A stretch of DNA of 64,000 nucleotides from Candidatus Obscuribacterales bacterium (GTDB lineage: Bacteria; Cyanobacteriota; Vampirovibrionia; Obscuribacterales; Obscuribacteraceae). Both the position numbers and the translations under genes were made by a program. Location: positions 310,001 to 374,000 of the forward strand of contig JAHBVO010000002.1 in assembly GCA_019637435.1 (NCBI GenBank), given 5' to 3'. Below the pieces are notes generated by a model, which was not told the DNA's origin, did not search any database, and saw only the letters and a list, made by a program, of their open reading frames with translations. This document shows positions 52,031 to 62,786 of the stretch, one piece after another (within the stretch, counting starts at the first letter, position 1; each line of letters starts with the position of its first letter).

Positions 52031-54157
52031 ATGAATACACTGGCAGACACCGGTAGTTTCAACACGCAATCTTCTACTGAGTTAGCGAATAAAACTGAGC
52101 AGCTCCTGTATTTCCGGCTCGCATTTGCGGCAGTCGGTGCTGCGTTGTGTTTAACACTCTGGTGGTTCGGTCACGGAATGTTCGACCTGTACGCGCTGGG
52201 GAGCTCATGCGCACTGGTTCTTGGCTATACATCAGTGGCGCTGACACTCGTCTTGACGAAAACAATCGCCAAGAAAAGTCAGCTAACTATCGCAAACGGA
52301 ATTTTAATTGGTCTTGATGTTCTCACACTCACACTGATTGTGCACCTTACTTTTGGCGTCGAATCCGATTTGTATGTGTTGTATCTTTTGCCGATTTTGC
52401 TTTCAAGTTACACATTCGGAAAGAAGGGGACATATTTAACGGCGCTGCTGGTCTCGGTTTCATACGTCGGTTTGTTGGTGACGGAAAATGCTAAGTCATT
52501 GCCTTATCTCATTCCGAATGCAGATGTGACGATGGCGACCGCCTATGCGAGCAAGTTTTGGGCGCGGATCTTCGGACGTTCAGTATTGCTTGTTAGTGTT
52601 TCATTCATATGGGCGCGTTTTGTAAGCTATATGTCCGGTGTTGCGAGGCTCGGCGAAAACCGCCTCAGGATTCAGCTTGAGGACAACAATCGCATGGTTA
52701 CCGAGATTCGCGCGCAGGCTCAAAGAGAAGCGTTGATCAACTCGATCAACTCGGCGTTGCGTAGTACGCTTGAACTGGATCGAATTCTGGTCACCGCTGC
52801 CGATGAGCTTGCCGGCGCATTGAATGTTTTTCGCTGCGCGATTGTTTGCAAACTTGCCGAAGTCGATGACGAGATTTTTGTTTGCGAGGCCGATCCGGGT
52901 GGGGAAGCCGGACGAGCCGGCCATAATAGTTTGAAGTATTTTGATGCAGAGATTTGCGAGTTCATTCTGAACACTCGAAGTCGCTACGAGAGTATCGAAG
53001 AAGGCCTGGTGATGAAAACTTTCGTCTACTCAGAGCCGCATAAGGAGCCGATCTTCGAACCAGTGAGGGAAAAGCTTGAAGCGCTGAATTGGGGTTCGCT
53101 AATTGTTCAACCAATGATGTATCGAGACCTGTCCAAAGGCGTTATCATTATCGCCGAGATAGATCCGCGTCGATACTGGTCTGCCAACGATATCGAACTG
53201 GTTAAGTCGGTAGGCGGACAGGTCGCTGTTGCAATCGAACAAGCTTCTCTGATCGAGGAACTTTCAAAAACCAACCAGAATTTGATTGAAAAGAACACAA
53301 ATCTGGACGCGAAAAACTCGGAACTGCGCTCGATGCAATCAACGCTTATCCATCAGGAGAAGATGGCGTCGCTCGGTCGTCTGGTCGCTGGAATCGCCCA
53401 TGAACTCAATAATCCCATCAATTTCGTGCACGGCAACCTGCCATATCTAAAAGAATACGTCGATGACCTTAAGAAGCTCGTGGACTCGCTCGACGATGTT
53501 TCCGGTGAAGCCAAAGCCAAGCTGGAAGAACTTAAGGAGGGCGTGAAATATGACTTCCTGACCACGGATCTGGACAATATCATCGCCGACTTGAACGAGG
53601 GTACGGACCGAATTCGGCATATCATCCGAGACCTGAAGAGTTTCAGCCGGCTTGATGAAGCGGAACTTAAGGATGCATCCGTGCACGAGGGTATCGAATC
53701 CACCGCCAAGATTCTTTCTCAGTATTTCGGGCGAGACAAGACCCCGCTCGACAAGGACTTTGGCGACGTCCCGCACATTCTTTGTTACGCTGGGCAACTT
53801 AATCAGGTCTGGATGAATCTATTGTCAAATGCCGCGCAGGCGGTTGCTGACAAGGAGGACGGCAAAGTAGGGGTGAAGACCAGGGTCGTCGACGGACAGG
53901 TTCTTGTGTCAATCAGTGACAACGGGCCTGGCATAAAACCAGAGATTCAGAGTAAAATCTTCGATCCGTTCTTTACGACTAAACCGGTCGGTCAGGGAAC
54001 GGGTCTGGGTCTCTCGATCTGTCATTCGATTGTCGGACGGCATGGCGGGCGGATAGAATTGAGTACGAAGCTCAATGAGGGGACCACGTTCACTGTAGTG
54101 CTCCCGCTCAAAGCGGAGCAGTTGGAACGAGAAGCTGAGGAGGCGGAGCGCTTATAG
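52031..54157 (+). CDS. Membrane sensor histidine kinase
   Basis: The roughly 708-residue protein has five or six N-terminal membrane helices (about 25-190), a GAF-like sensor region (about 220-415), a coiled coil (about 420-445), the HisKA helix with [10 protein letters not shown] (phospho-His near residue 457) and the HATPase domain with [19 protein letters not shown] and G-T-G-L-G-L. It starts at ATG 52031 (the frame is open upstream within the TPR gene). The HD-GYP regulator begins on the base after its stop, so it is probably the cognate partner. Confidence 0.9.
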   Translation: MNTLADTGSFNTQSSTELANKTEQLLYFRLAFAAVGAALCLTLWWFGHGMFDLYALGSSCALVLGYTSVALTLVLTKTIAKKSQLTIANGILIGLDVLTLTLIVHLTFGVESDLYVLYLLPILLSSYTFGKKGTYLTALLVSVSYVGLLVTENAKSLPYLIPNADVTMATAYASKFWARIFGRSVLLVSVSFIWARFVSYMSGVARLGENRLRIQLEDNNRMVTEIRAQAQREALINSINSALRSTLELDRILVTAADELAGALNVFRCAIVCKLAEVDDEIFVCEADPGGEAGRAGHNSLKYFDAEICEFILNTRSRYESIEEGLVMKTFVYSEPHKEPIFEPVREKLEALNWGSLIVQPMMYRDLSKGVIIIAEIDPRRYWSANDIELVKSVGGQVAVAIEQASLIEELSKTNQNLIEKNTNLDAKNSELRSMQSTLIHQEKMASLGRLVAGIAHELNNPINFVHGNLPYLKEYVDDLKKLVDSLDDVSGEAKAKLEELKEGVKYDFLTTDLDNIIADLNEGTDRIRHIIRDLKSFSRLDEAELKDASVHEGIESTAKILSQYFGRDKTPLDKDFGDVPHILCYAGQLNQVWMNLLSNAAQAVADKEDGKVGVKTRVVDGQVLVSISDNGPGIKPEIQSKIFDPFFTTKPVGQGTGLGLSICHSIVGRHGGRIELSTKLNEGTTFTVVLPLKAEQLEREAEEAERL

Positions 54158-55288
54158 ATGTCTAGACGGCATAACATTCTGATCGTTGATGACGAAGTCG
54201 CCAATCTGCGCCTCCTGCGTCGAGTGCTCGGTAGAGACTACGATGTTCTCGAGGCTACTAGCGGTCAAGAAGGGCTTGAACTGCTCAAAAAGAACACGGT
54301 TAGTTTGATTATCACTGACCAACGCATGCCTGCTATGACCGGCGTTCAGATGCTTGAACAGTCGCTTCCGGTCAACCCTGATGCAATCAAAATTTTGTTG
54401 ACCGGTTATACGGATGTGCAGGCGCTGATTGATGCAATAAACGCTGGCCACGTTTATAAGTACATTCCTAAACCGTGGGATGCTGACGAACTCAAGCTTA
54501 CTGTTCGACGCGCCCTTGAAACCTTTGAACTGAAAGAGCACAACATCACGTTAATCAAAGAGCTCAAATCTGCGATGGGTGAGTTGGAAGAGCTTTCTAT
54601 GGGAACTATTCGTGCGCTTGCTGATGCACTCGACGCAAAATGCGATTACACAGCTGGTCACAGCCTCCGCGTCAGCCGAATATCGATGCTGATCGGCAAA
54701 ACCATGGGACTACCATTCGAAGATCTGCGTGATATCGAACTTGGTGGCATACTTCACGACATCGGTAAAATTGGCGTGCCCGAGTCGATTTTATGGAAAC
54801 CTGCGCAGCTCACGCCGGACGAGCGAGAAGTGATGCGGAAGCATCCATCAATCAGCGCGCAAATCATTGGTGAGCTTCGTGGACTTCGGCGCGCTCGTGA
54901 ATATGTAAAACACCATCACGAGTACTTCGACGGCAACGGCTATCCTGATGGATTGGCGGGTGATGCCATTCCTGTCGGTGCCAGAATCATTCTAGTATCG
55001 GACGCATATGATGCGATGACGACCGACCGCCCATACCGTAAAGCCATTGGTCATGAGCGTGCGGTTAAGGAACTCGAGGCAGGGCGTGGTACTCAATTTG
55101 ACCCCGTTGTTGTCGATGCGCTGATGAAGCTACTCGAAGAAGGTCCGGAAGTTTTGAACAAACGTGTCACCGAAGAGTTCGATGATAATTTCCTCGGTCT
55201 GGGCGTGACTAATGTTGATGCTCGCGCTTCCGGCAAGAACTTTCAGGCTGAAGTCGAGCGGCAAGCCAGAGCGCTGGCAGCCGAGTAG
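54158..55288 (+). CDS. Response regulator with HD-GYP phosphodiesterase domain
   Basis: This 376-residue RpfG-type protein has a receiver domain (residues 5-120) with D-D acidic pair, phospho-acceptor Asp54 in I-I-T-D-Q-R-M-P and a Lys-Pro-Trp end at K-P-W. It is followed by an HD-GYP domain with H-D-I-G-K (His200, Asp201) and H-H-E-Y-F-D-G-N-G-Y-P-D-G (GYP 261-263). The motifs are complete, so hydrolysis of cyclic di-GMP or another cyclic dinucleotide is expected. It begins directly after the histidine-kinase stop codon. Confidence 0.93.
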   Translation: MSRRHNILIVDDEVANLRLLRRVLGRDYDVLEATSGQEGLELLKKNTVSLIITDQRMPAMTGVQMLEQSLPVNPDAIKILLTGYTDVQALIDAINAGHVYKYIPKPWDADELKLTVRRALETFELKEHNITLIKELKSAMGELEELSMGTIRALADALDAKCDYTAGHSLRVSRISMLIGKTMGLPFEDLRDIELGGILHDIGKIGVPESILWKPAQLTPDEREVMRKHPSISAQIIGELRGLRRAREYVKHHHEYFDGNGYPDGLAGDAIPVGARIILVSDAYDAMTTDRPYRKAIGHERAVKELEAGRGTQFDPVVVDALMKLLEEGPEVLNKRVTEEFDDNFLGLGVTNVDARASGKNFQAEVERQARALAAE

Positions 55289-55348
55289 GTTTTCGGCTAC
55301 CGTTAAAAGCGTCTAGCGGTTGAAACTCGCAATACCGTGAAGAAGCGC

Positions 55349-57646
55349 CTAGTAGGTCGCCTCTTTGATGCGTTTGATGACATCATCGATTCGCTGAATA
55401 CGATATTTTATTCCTGATTCCTCGCTGTAGCGTGGAACAATCCTTGCTTTCATTGCTTCTAGGGCTGGTAGAGCCGGCTTCGCTTGCGAACCAAGTTGTC
55501 CAAGAATACCCAGTGCGACAGATTCCAGGTCATCATCAGCGGTGGCTTCAACCAGATCGGCAAACATGAGATCTTTGAGTTCCTTGTGATTACAGTAGGA
55601 GAGAATAGACCGCTTCAGCTCTCTGGGAGCATTTGCATACGCACCCTTAACGTATGGCGCAAACTTCGGACCAATTTTTCCGATCGTGACCAGCGGCACC
55701 ATTTGAGTCCTCATCGTCACGTTTGGATCATGTTGAATCAGCCAACCACCAATTTCTAAAGTTCGCTGTTGATCCAGGTTCGTGTACTCCGTGACTCTAA
55801 ACAAAGAAGAAATAGCCGCACGCCGCACCATGAATGCTTCATCGTTAAGGGCGCTGTACTCAAGTGCTTGTGCCCGCTCCGGTGTGGACCTGGTTTTAGC
55901 AAGAACAGTCGCAGCTTCGGACCTTACTTGGGACTCGAAATCTTCGAGCATGAGCCATACGAGAGTGTCGGTTACAGATGCCGGAAGGGTTGACTCTGAA
56001 GCATAGTAAATCGATTGAATGGCTCGCACACGAGTCTTGGGTTCGTCGTCGAAAAACAGCGGACTCAGAGCTTCTAATCCCTTACTGTTGAAACGCATGA
56101 TCAAATCAGTAGTGGCTGGTTGAGCTTCCTGCTTGAATGACGCAACCAGGATTGGAAGAACCGAAGGACCGAAGGCCATAATCGCAGCTTTTGCCGATGA
56201 AGAGATCTTTCTGTCCTGGCTGGAGGCTTCCTCGATCAGTGTTGGCACAATTTTCAGACCCATTTTTCTTAGAGGTTCGACACTCGCCGAACTCCCGTCT
56301 TCGCTCTTCAATAATTCACGAACCTGAAGTCTCTCAGCTTCCGGAATGTCATTCTTGGCTAAGTCAACATCTATAGATGTAAACTGCTGAGACGGGGCTT
56401 TTATGATTGGTTTTGAAACTGTCGGTTTTGTATTTACTTCTAGACCGCTTCCACTTGTGACTCGCGCAGGAATTGTTGTGATACTACCAATAGTGCTCTG
56501 AATTTTTCCGGTGTACAGCCCCATGAATATCAGAAACGCTATCAGACCTGTCAAAAGGAGAGTCGCGCGAATATTGTTTTGAAACGGTTTCAAATTTTTT
56601 ATGGCGCTTTCAACTACATCGATAACCTCAGCCTTGCCGTCAGCGGTTGCTTTCGAGATCGCTTTTACATCAGGCAAATCCAGACCGACTGCTTTGGGCT
56701 TGCCACCTTTCTGTATCGCTGCGAGGTCCGTCATCAAGTCGTCCGCGGATTGGTATCGTTTATCCGGCCTCTTCTCGAGGCACTTCGCCACCACCGCCCC
56801 TAACTCCCTGCTGACACCAATCGTCGATAATGCAGGAGCCTTCTCCTTGACGTGTTTGGTCATCAATTTAAACGGATTCGCTTCTGAAAAGGGTGGTCGG
56901 CCGCTGAGCATCTCAAACATAACGCAGCCAAAAGAGTATATGTCAGAGCGGACATCGAGCTCTTCGCCTTCACATTGCTCCGGGCTCATGTAAGTTGGGG
57001 TTCCAAACACATCACCGACTTGAGTTAGTCCTGTGACAGTCTCCGAAGCTGCTTTATTTACCACCTTTGCTATTCCGAAATCTACAACCTTAGCTGTTTC
57101 CAGACCGTGCTCTCGCTTCATCAAAATTATGTTGCTGGGTTTCAAATCTCGGTGAATTATTCCCTTCGCATGTGCGTATTTGAGCGCGTCGCAAATCTCT
57201 AGAATCAGCGAAAGGGCTCGATTAGCATCGAGGCTGCCGATTGACTTTATCTCTTCTGACAGGTTCTGACCCGGAATGTAGTCCATCACCACATACGGTG
57301 CACCCTTATCGGTTTTTCCGTCGGAAATCACTGCGACTATATTCGGATGGTTCAAGTCCGCCAGCGCCAGTGATTCTTGTTGAAAGCGCTTCAACGCAGC
57401 TCTGTCTGTGGCAAGTTCCGGACGAATGACTTTGATTGCGAGCTTCTGCTCCGAACTCACTTCCTCTGCGAGATAAACCGTTCCCATTCCTCCCTGTCCG
57501 ACGATACCAGTGATGTTGTACATCGGCTCCACCTGCGGAAACGAAACGGCCGCCTCGCGCAGTCCATCCGAATCATCCGTCACGACGATATCGGGAGGTG
57601 CGTCCCGGAGAAGACCTTCTTGGTTTTCGAGTGATTCGTTCTGCAT
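55349..57646 (-). CDS. Ser/Thr kinase with HEAT-repeat extracytoplasmic domain
   Basis: In this roughly 765-residue protein the N-terminal PknB-type kinase (about 45-315) has G-Q-G-G-M-G-T-V-Y, A-I-K, H-R-D-L-K-P-S-N and D-F-G-I-A-K, then G-T-P-T-Y-M-S-P-E-Q. One transmembrane helix (about 365-385) follows, then a C-terminal array of HEAT-like repeats (about 440-760). TTG 57664 with GAGG three bases upstream is an alternative start; ATG 57646 is given. It is a close paralogue of the gene immediately upstream (57654-59804) and directly follows it. Confidence 0.92.
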   Translation of the reverse strand: MQNESLENQEGLLRDAPPDIVVTDDSDGLREAAVSFPQVEPMYNITGIVGQGGMGTVYLAEEVSSEQKLAIKVIRPELATDRAALKRFQQESLALADLNHPNIVAVISDGKTDKGAPYVVMDYIPGQNLSEEIKSIGSLDANRALSLILEICDALKYAHAKGIIHRDLKPSNIILMKREHGLETAKVVDFGIAKVVNKAASETVTGLTQVGDVFGTPTYMSPEQCEGEELDVRSDIYSFGCVMFEMLSGRPPFSEANPFKLMTKHVKEKAPALSTIGVSRELGAVVAKCLEKRPDKRYQSADDLMTDLAAIQKGGKPKAVGLDLPDVKAISKATADGKAEVIDVVESAIKNLKPFQNNIRATLLLTGLIAFLIFMGLYTGKIQSTIGSITTIPARVTSGSGLEVNTKPTVSKPIIKAPSQQFTSIDVDLAKNDIPEAERLQVRELLKSEDGSSASVEPLRKMGLKIVPTLIEEASSQDRKISSSAKAAIMAFGPSVLPILVASFKQEAQPATTDLIMRFNSKGLEALSPLFFDDEPKTRVRAIQSIYYASESTLPASVTDTLVWLMLEDFESQVRSEAATVLAKTRSTPERAQALEYSALNDEAFMVRRAAISSLFRVTEYTNLDQQRTLEIGGWLIQHDPNVTMRTQMVPLVTIGKIGPKFAPYVKGAYANAPRELKRSILSYCNHKELKDLMFADLVEATADDDLESVALGILGQLGSQAKPALPALEAMKARIVPRYSEESGIKYRIQRIDDVIKRIKEATY

Positions 57647-57653
57647 ATTCGGC

Positions 57654-59804
57654 TTATCGCTCAATGACCTCGATTGCCTTTTCGAGCTGCTTAGCTTCGT
57701 ATTCGCGGAACTTGTCGAGAGACCGTTCTAAGCGCAACTGGTGCATTCTGGGTAGCGCTGCTTTGGCTTTCGGACCGAGGTTCCTGAGGCTGTACAAAGC
57801 AGTGTTGAATGTTTTCTTGTCACCCAGAGCATCGATAAGTTCCGGAAGCAACGCTTCACCAGACTCTCTGTCCCAGCTCTGAGAGATAACTGCAGACTTT
57901 GCCCCATCCGAGCCTATCCGATAAGCACCTCGAAAATACGGAAGCAGCTCTTTCTTCAAATTTCGCGTCCATCTGATCGCTACTTGTGCTGTTTGATCAT
58001 CCTGGTCATGCTGCATTGTCCAACCAAGTACATCCAAAGTTTCTTTGCTGGTATCGCCCTCAGCTTCTGCGATACTAATAAGTGATGTTGCTGCAGAGCG
58101 GCGGACAACTGGCGACGGGTCGTTTAGCATCGCATACTTCAGAGCTTGTTTTGCCCTGGGAGATTCGGAATATCGCACGGCCCGAGCTGCGTTTGACCTT
58201 GTGTCAGCATCAACGTCCTCGAGTAAAGTGTCTACGACTATGGCACTGACATTCTGCGGAAGCGGTTTTCCAGTATCCGCAATTCCACTTAGTGCCCTGG
58301 TTCTAACTCCGGCATCGGAGTCCGTTAACAACGAGGAAAGTGCCCTTAAACCGGCACCTCCTGACTGTTCCATCGTGTCAGAAATGAATCTGCTGTCGCT
58401 CCTCTTAAACAATTCGACCAGTCGAGGTAAAGCCTCTTTCGGATATTTTGTCAGTACTGCTGACGCCGCTCTTGCTAATCCGACGTCGTTGCCACTGACA
58501 TACTCTAGGAGAGCTGGAATCGCACGCTTGCCCATTTGTAAAACTGGTTGCAGTGTACTCTGATTTGTCAGAGTCAAGTTATAGAGGGCCGCCTTCAGTT
58601 GAGCAGCCTCTTCCTCAGAAAGCGGCGGTCCGTTCAAGGGCACCTCTGGCGGTGGCTCCACATTGGTCAGCTTCACGGGTTCCGGCTTCGAAATCGAGGG
58701 TTTCGTATTAACTTCAATGGACGGAACGGTTTCGTTCCAGAAAAGTCGTGCTACCGGATTCGAGGTCGTACTCGACGAATTGGGCGTGAGAAGTGATATC
58801 GCTCCGAGGGCGACACATACGAGCACCACAATCAATCCGAACAGCTGCATTTTGGAAAGCTTATTGCTCAGATGTTTGGGACGTTTTCCATCGCGAATTA
58901 AGACAAGATCTCGCATCAGCTGATCGACATCCTGATATCGATCCTCCGGCTTCTTCTCCAGACATTTTGCGACTATTAGAGCGAGGTCGGGGTTGATGCC
59001 TTCTCTGGCAAGCAAGGCGGGACGCTCTTCAACATGCTTGGTCATTAGCTTGAAGGGATTCTTTTCCGTGAAAGGTGGCGCTCCGCTCAGCGTTTCATAC
59101 ATTACGCATCCGAAGGAGTAGATGTCGGAGCGCGCATCAAGCTGGGTTCCTTCACACTGCTCCGGACTCATGTAAGCCGGTGTTCCGAAGAAGTCTCCGA
59201 CCTGAGTTAGACCAGTTACAGTCTCACCAGTCACCTTTTTAAGAACTTTAGCGATGCCGAAATCGACTACGCGAGCGGATTCAATTACATGTTCTCCACG
59301 AGCCAAAATTATATTGCCAGGTTTTAAATCTCTGTGAATTATGTGCTTGTCGTGAGCGTAATGCAGCGCGTCACAGATTTCGATAAACAGAGGTACTGCT
59401 CTTTTCTGACTCAATGCCCCTTCTCGCTGAATCGCGCTTGATAGACTCTGTCCTTCTATGTAGTCCATCACCATATATGGTGCGCCGGTTTCGGTCTTGC
59501 CGCTCGCGAACACGGCCACGATGTTTGGATGATTGAGATTGGAGAGAGCAAGCGATTCTTGTTCAAAACGTTTCAGTGCCGCTTGATCAGTAGATAATTC
59601 CGGTTTAATTACCTTTACGGCGAGCGTCTTGCGCAACTCCACGTCGTGCACTTTGTAAACGCCGCCCATGCCACCGTGACCAATCGTCCCCAGTAGCTGA
59701 AATTGCTTCGGGAGTACTGGGAGTGGCAGGTTTTGCTCGGCGACGGCTGGTTCTTTTAGAACCAGCTCCACTTCTTGTTCTTTCAAATCTTCGTCGGCGG
59801 GCAT
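57654..59804 (-). CDS. Ser/Thr kinase with HEAT-repeat extracytoplasmic domain (paralogue)
   Basis: This 716-residue protein has the same architecture as the following gene: kinase domain with G-H-G-G-M-G-G-V-Y (42-50), Lys64 in A-V-K, H-R-D-L-K-P-G-N (about 156-163), D-F-G-I-A-K, a transmembrane helix (about 322-342), then HEAT-like repeats to the C-terminus. The kinase parts are highly alike while the repeat arms have diverged, as expected of a tandem duplication. It probably senses something outside the membrane and phosphorylates cytoplasmic targets. Confidence 0.92.
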   Translation of the reverse strand: MPADEDLKEQEVELVLKEPAVAEQNLPLPVLPKQFQLLGTIGHGGMGGVYKVHDVELRKTLAVKVIKPELSTDQAALKRFEQESLALSNLNHPNIVAVFASGKTETGAPYMVMDYIEGQSLSSAIQREGALSQKRAVPLFIEICDALHYAHDKHIIHRDLKPGNIILARGEHVIESARVVDFGIAKVLKKVTGETVTGLTQVGDFFGTPAYMSPEQCEGTQLDARSDIYSFGCVMYETLSGAPPFTEKNPFKLMTKHVEERPALLAREGINPDLALIVAKCLEKKPEDRYQDVDQLMRDLVLIRDGKRPKHLSNKLSKMQLFGLIVVLVCVALGAISLLTPNSSSTTSNPVARLFWNETVPSIEVNTKPSISKPEPVKLTNVEPPPEVPLNGPPLSEEEAAQLKAALYNLTLTNQSTLQPVLQMGKRAIPALLEYVSGNDVGLARAASAVLTKYPKEALPRLVELFKRSDSRFISDTMEQSGGAGLRALSSLLTDSDAGVRTRALSGIADTGKPLPQNVSAIVVDTLLEDVDADTRSNAARAVRYSESPRAKQALKYAMLNDPSPVVRRSAATSLISIAEAEGDTSKETLDVLGWTMQHDQDDQTAQVAIRWTRNLKKELLPYFRGAYRIGSDGAKSAVISQSWDRESGEALLPELIDALGDKKTFNTALYSLRNLGPKAKAALPRMHQLRLERSLDKFREYEAKQLEKAIEVIER

Positions 59805-59880
59805 CTCGGGTTAAGCCTGAGCTCGGGACAACAACAATTTGCCCCTAAATAGATAGAACTGAAACAGTTTCTCTAAAAAA

Positions 59881-61017
59881 TCACCCTGCTGAAACTGCTG
59901 CCTTTGCTTCTATGAGAGCCTGGAAAACATCTTGCGGCGGTATATTTACTCCCAATCTGTCCAGCATGCTCCGTGTGCCGCCGCGGGAATCCCAGATCGT
60001 TTTAAACCGCGAATCGTTTGGAACCAGTAGTGCGGGGTTGAAGGGACCGAAGAGCGCGACAATCGGTTTTCGCAGTCCGATAGCGACGTGCATCGGCGCC
60101 GAGTCCACGCATAACATGATATCGCAGAGCTTAATAAGCGCTGCCAGGTCGGCGAGACTTTTCGTTTGACCGTAGGCTGATACCATATGTGGTAGCTGGT
60201 CGCCGGCCTTATTCAATATGTCCTCGATGATTTCTTTATCGTCCGGACCGCCGGCCAGGATTACGATATCTCTATCGGCCTCAGGCTTGTTCTCATTCTC
60301 GCGTCCAATCAGAAACAGCAAATCGAGCCATGAATCAGTCGGCCACGTTTTAAAAATTCCTTTCTCAGTCGCCAGTCTGCTTGTGCCCGGATGCACGAGG
60401 ATAAGCCGTGATTGAGCGGATCGCCTTTCGCGATTGAGCCCGCGCTCTGCGATAAAGTTTTGCATGCGATCCATCGAATCGGGTTTCACAGAAACGGTTG
60501 GAATCAATGAATCGTTAATCTTCTCGCCCGATACTGCAGGCGGTGTCAGGCGTTTCTGTTTCAAAAATCCGATAGCCAGGTCGTGATACATGGCTGCGGC
60601 ATACTGTTTCTTATCTAAAGGCACCGGCTGGGTCAGTAGCACAGGCGCCAGTCGATTTGAGTGATATCCGATGCGCTCTGGAATCCCGGATAAAAACAAG
60701 AGCGCTGAAACAAGCGGTGAACCGCCCGACGAAACCACACAATCGTACCCACCCTCTTTAATGAGTGCGAGTAAATCAACCAGGTCGCCGACCGATAGCG
60801 GTCGTTTTTTGATATCGAAAGTGATGACACTATCGACGAGATTGGTGAGTTCAGCTACTGAGCGTGAGCGCGGTTCTAAAAGCAGTGTTATTGAGGAGTT
60901 CGGGGCATAATTGCGAATGGTTTGGAGCGTGGGAAGGAAAAGAATTTCATCGCCAATGCCACCAAAATTGATAGCGAGTATCTTCTTCCGTTCGGATTCT
61001 TTACCGTTTCTTATCAT
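59881..61017 (-). CDS. Glycosyltransferase family 9 protein
   Basis: The 378-residue protein begins K-I-L-A-I-N-F-G-G-I-G-D-E (about 12-24) and has a C-terminal M-L-C-V-D-S-A-P-M-H-V-A (about 307-318), the two GT9 landmarks. It lies 76 bases upstream of the tandem kinases on the same strand. Unlike the 42615-44153 GT9 it has no insert. The function is probably core or surface sugar transfer; the exact donor and acceptor are unknown. Confidence 0.88.
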   Translation of the reverse strand: MIRNGKESERKKILAINFGGIGDEILFLPTLQTIRNYAPNSSITLLLEPRSRSVAELTNLVDSVITFDIKKRPLSVGDLVDLLALIKEGGYDCVVSSGGSPLVSALLFLSGIPERIGYHSNRLAPVLLTQPVPLDKKQYAAAMYHDLAIGFLKQKRLTPPAVSGEKINDSLIPTVSVKPDSMDRMQNFIAERGLNRERRSAQSRLILVHPGTSRLATEKGIFKTWPTDSWLDLLFLIGRENENKPEADRDIVILAGGPDDKEIIEDILNKAGDQLPHMVSAYGQTKSLADLAALIKLCDIMLCVDSAPMHVAIGLRKPIVALFGPFNPALLVPNDSRFKTIWDSRGGTRSMLDRLGVNIPPQDVFQALIEAKAAVSAG

Positions 61018-61116
61018 TGCTCCCCGTGCAAGACCAGCTCTGCAGGCTGGAGTTTTCTAAGTGTTATAGCCGAATAATCAGGTCAGTTTTTGCATGTTGC
61101 CAAAACGAACAAAAAG

Positions 61117-61122
61117 TATAAT
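61117..61122 (+). promoter_or_regulatory. Consensus -10 box of the LCP gene
   Basis: A perfect TATAAT lies 33 bases before the TTG at 61150. A TTGCCA at 61097-61102 is the nearest -35-like hexamer, with a short 14-base spacer. A transcription start near 61130 would exclude the upstream in-frame TTG at 61090 as the protein start. Confidence 0.5.
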
Positions 61123-61149
61123 AGCCGACAGCCTCTAAGGATTACAGCC

Positions 61150-62370
61150 TTGCAGCCGCGAAACTGGTATCTCACATTCTTAATCTGTGCCCTCATCGGA
61201 ATTCTTGCTGGGTACATTTTCACGCTGTTTTATCAACCGGCACTGTTGCCGCCGATGTTGAGATTTGGTTCATTACAACAGCCGACGAATATTTTGTTGC
61301 TTGGAACAGATGTTGTTTATTCCGGCAAAGGTAGACGTCTCAAGGCCGACCAGCAAGCATTTACGGGACGCTCCGACACCATTATGGTGGCGCGCCTCGA
61401 TCCGTATCGCAACTCATTTGCTGTTCTCTCCATCCCGCGCGATACATATGTCAGAATTCCGCACCACGGAATGAACAAGATCAACGCCGCAAACGCGCTT
61501 GGCGGACCGCAACTCACGATGGAAACCGTTACGAATCTGCTCAACATGCCGATCGATCATTATGTAGTTTTGAACGTTCGCGGTTTGGTGGCACTCGTCG
61601 ATGAGATTGGGGGGATCACCATTGATGTCCCGAAGAAGATGAAATACAGCGACGATACGGCGAAGTTATATATCAATTTGGAACAAGGTGTTCGCAAATT
61701 GAACGGCGTCGAGGCGATGGGTTTCGTTAGATTTCGTCACGATGGTCTGGGCGACATCGGTCGAGTTCAGCGTCAGGAGCTGTTTATCAGAGCTGTTTTA
61801 GATCGGGCTATGCAACCAGATTCCTGGACGCATGTGCCTAAACTTCTCGAAATCGCTCAAGATTATATTGATTCAGATATGTCTTATACGGACTTAACCG
61901 GCGTTGCCGCTTTCGTACGTGCTGTGCCCAAGGCTAATCAAACACTGGTGATGCTGCCCGGTGGCTTCTCGGGAACTGGCAACTGGGATGTGGATCGAGC
62001 CGATATAAGAAGAATGGTTTCGAAACTTACGGGGACGACCTTCCTCGAATCGAGTCGTGATTCATTGCGTATCACTATTCAGAACGCCAGTTCCGATCGA
62101 ACTTTCGGCAGAAAGCTCGTGGCGTATTTGAAGAAGAAAGGTTATAAGCGACTCACAGTTAAACCGCTTGAAGGGAAGCTCAAAGAAGGTAAAGACATCT
62201 CCCGAATTATCGCTCAGCGAGGCAATCCCGAGGATGCCGAGCTGGTTCGCGATGATCTCGATGACTGCGGCGATCTGGTCAACGCATCTGTCGGTGATAT
62301 CGAAAGTTCAGTCACCGTGGTCGCCGGCGATGATCTTGTGGACCTCGTGAGCGGAAATAAGGATAAATAA
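61150..62370 (+). CDS. LytR-CpsA-Psr family wall-polymer ligase
   Basis: The 406-residue protein (from TTG 61150, preceded by AAGGAT at eight bases and by a TATAAT box) has one N-terminal anchor helix, the LCP domain with N-I-L-L-L-G-T-D (about 48-55), S-D-T-I-M-V-A-R-L-D, S-I-P-R-D-T-Y-V and R-F-R-H-D-x-x-G-D-x-x-R-V-Q-R-Q, and a C-terminal LytR_C-like domain (about 305-365). LCP proteins transfer polymers from undecaprenyl carriers to peptidoglycan. Another in-frame start exists at 61090 but lies before the promoter. Confidence 0.92.
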   Translation: MQPRNWYLTFLICALIGILAGYIFTLFYQPALLPPMLRFGSLQQPTNILLLGTDVVYSGKGRRLKADQQAFTGRSDTIMVARLDPYRNSFAVLSIPRDTYVRIPHHGMNKINAANALGGPQLTMETVTNLLNMPIDHYVVLNVRGLVALVDEIGGITIDVPKKMKYSDDTAKLYINLEQGVRKLNGVEAMGFVRFRHDGLGDIGRVQRQELFIRAVLDRAMQPDSWTHVPKLLEIAQDYIDSDMSYTDLTGVAAFVRAVPKANQTLVMLPGGFSGTGNWDVDRADIRRMVSKLTGTTFLESSRDSLRITIQNASSDRTFGRKLVAYLKKKGYKRLTVKPLEGKLKEGKDISRIIAQRGNPEDAELVRDDLDDCGDLVNASVGDIESSVTVVAGDDLVDLVSGNKDK

Positions 62371-62786
62371 GGCTCTCTTGTCAGCCTCTGGAAAGCCACA
62401 TTCGATGCGAATTTTCGCATTCTGTGTCTTGTAATAACTTCACAATTGTCATGAGAAGTTTATTTCCGTATATGCGTTGGTATGTTGTTTGTGTCCCTAT
62501 CCAAGAGATTTTTCAACGGGGTGGCGGCAAGGTTTGTGAGCGTGCTCTTCCAAGAAGCGCATGACAAGCCGACTTTTGCTCCATTGTTGAACTATTGCTA
62601 ACAGGAATTGTTCAGACAATATTATGTTTCACTTGGAAACAAGGCTATTCCCATACCATTACGGTTGTCGTACAGTATTGGAGTCGTCGGTGGTGACAAA
62701 CCGATCTCGTTTGAGCTCTCACAGTTCGAGTCGGGTCACAAGGGCACTAGTTGGCGCAGGAAAGTAAAGAAAGGCAGGCAGGCATC
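62371..62786. other. Gene-free region between LCP and small-protein genes
   Basis: I see no convincing gene. A 60-codon frame with TTG start (62608-62790) has no Shine-Dalgarno and no family resemblance. No strong hairpin or promoter is visible. Confidence 0.5.
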
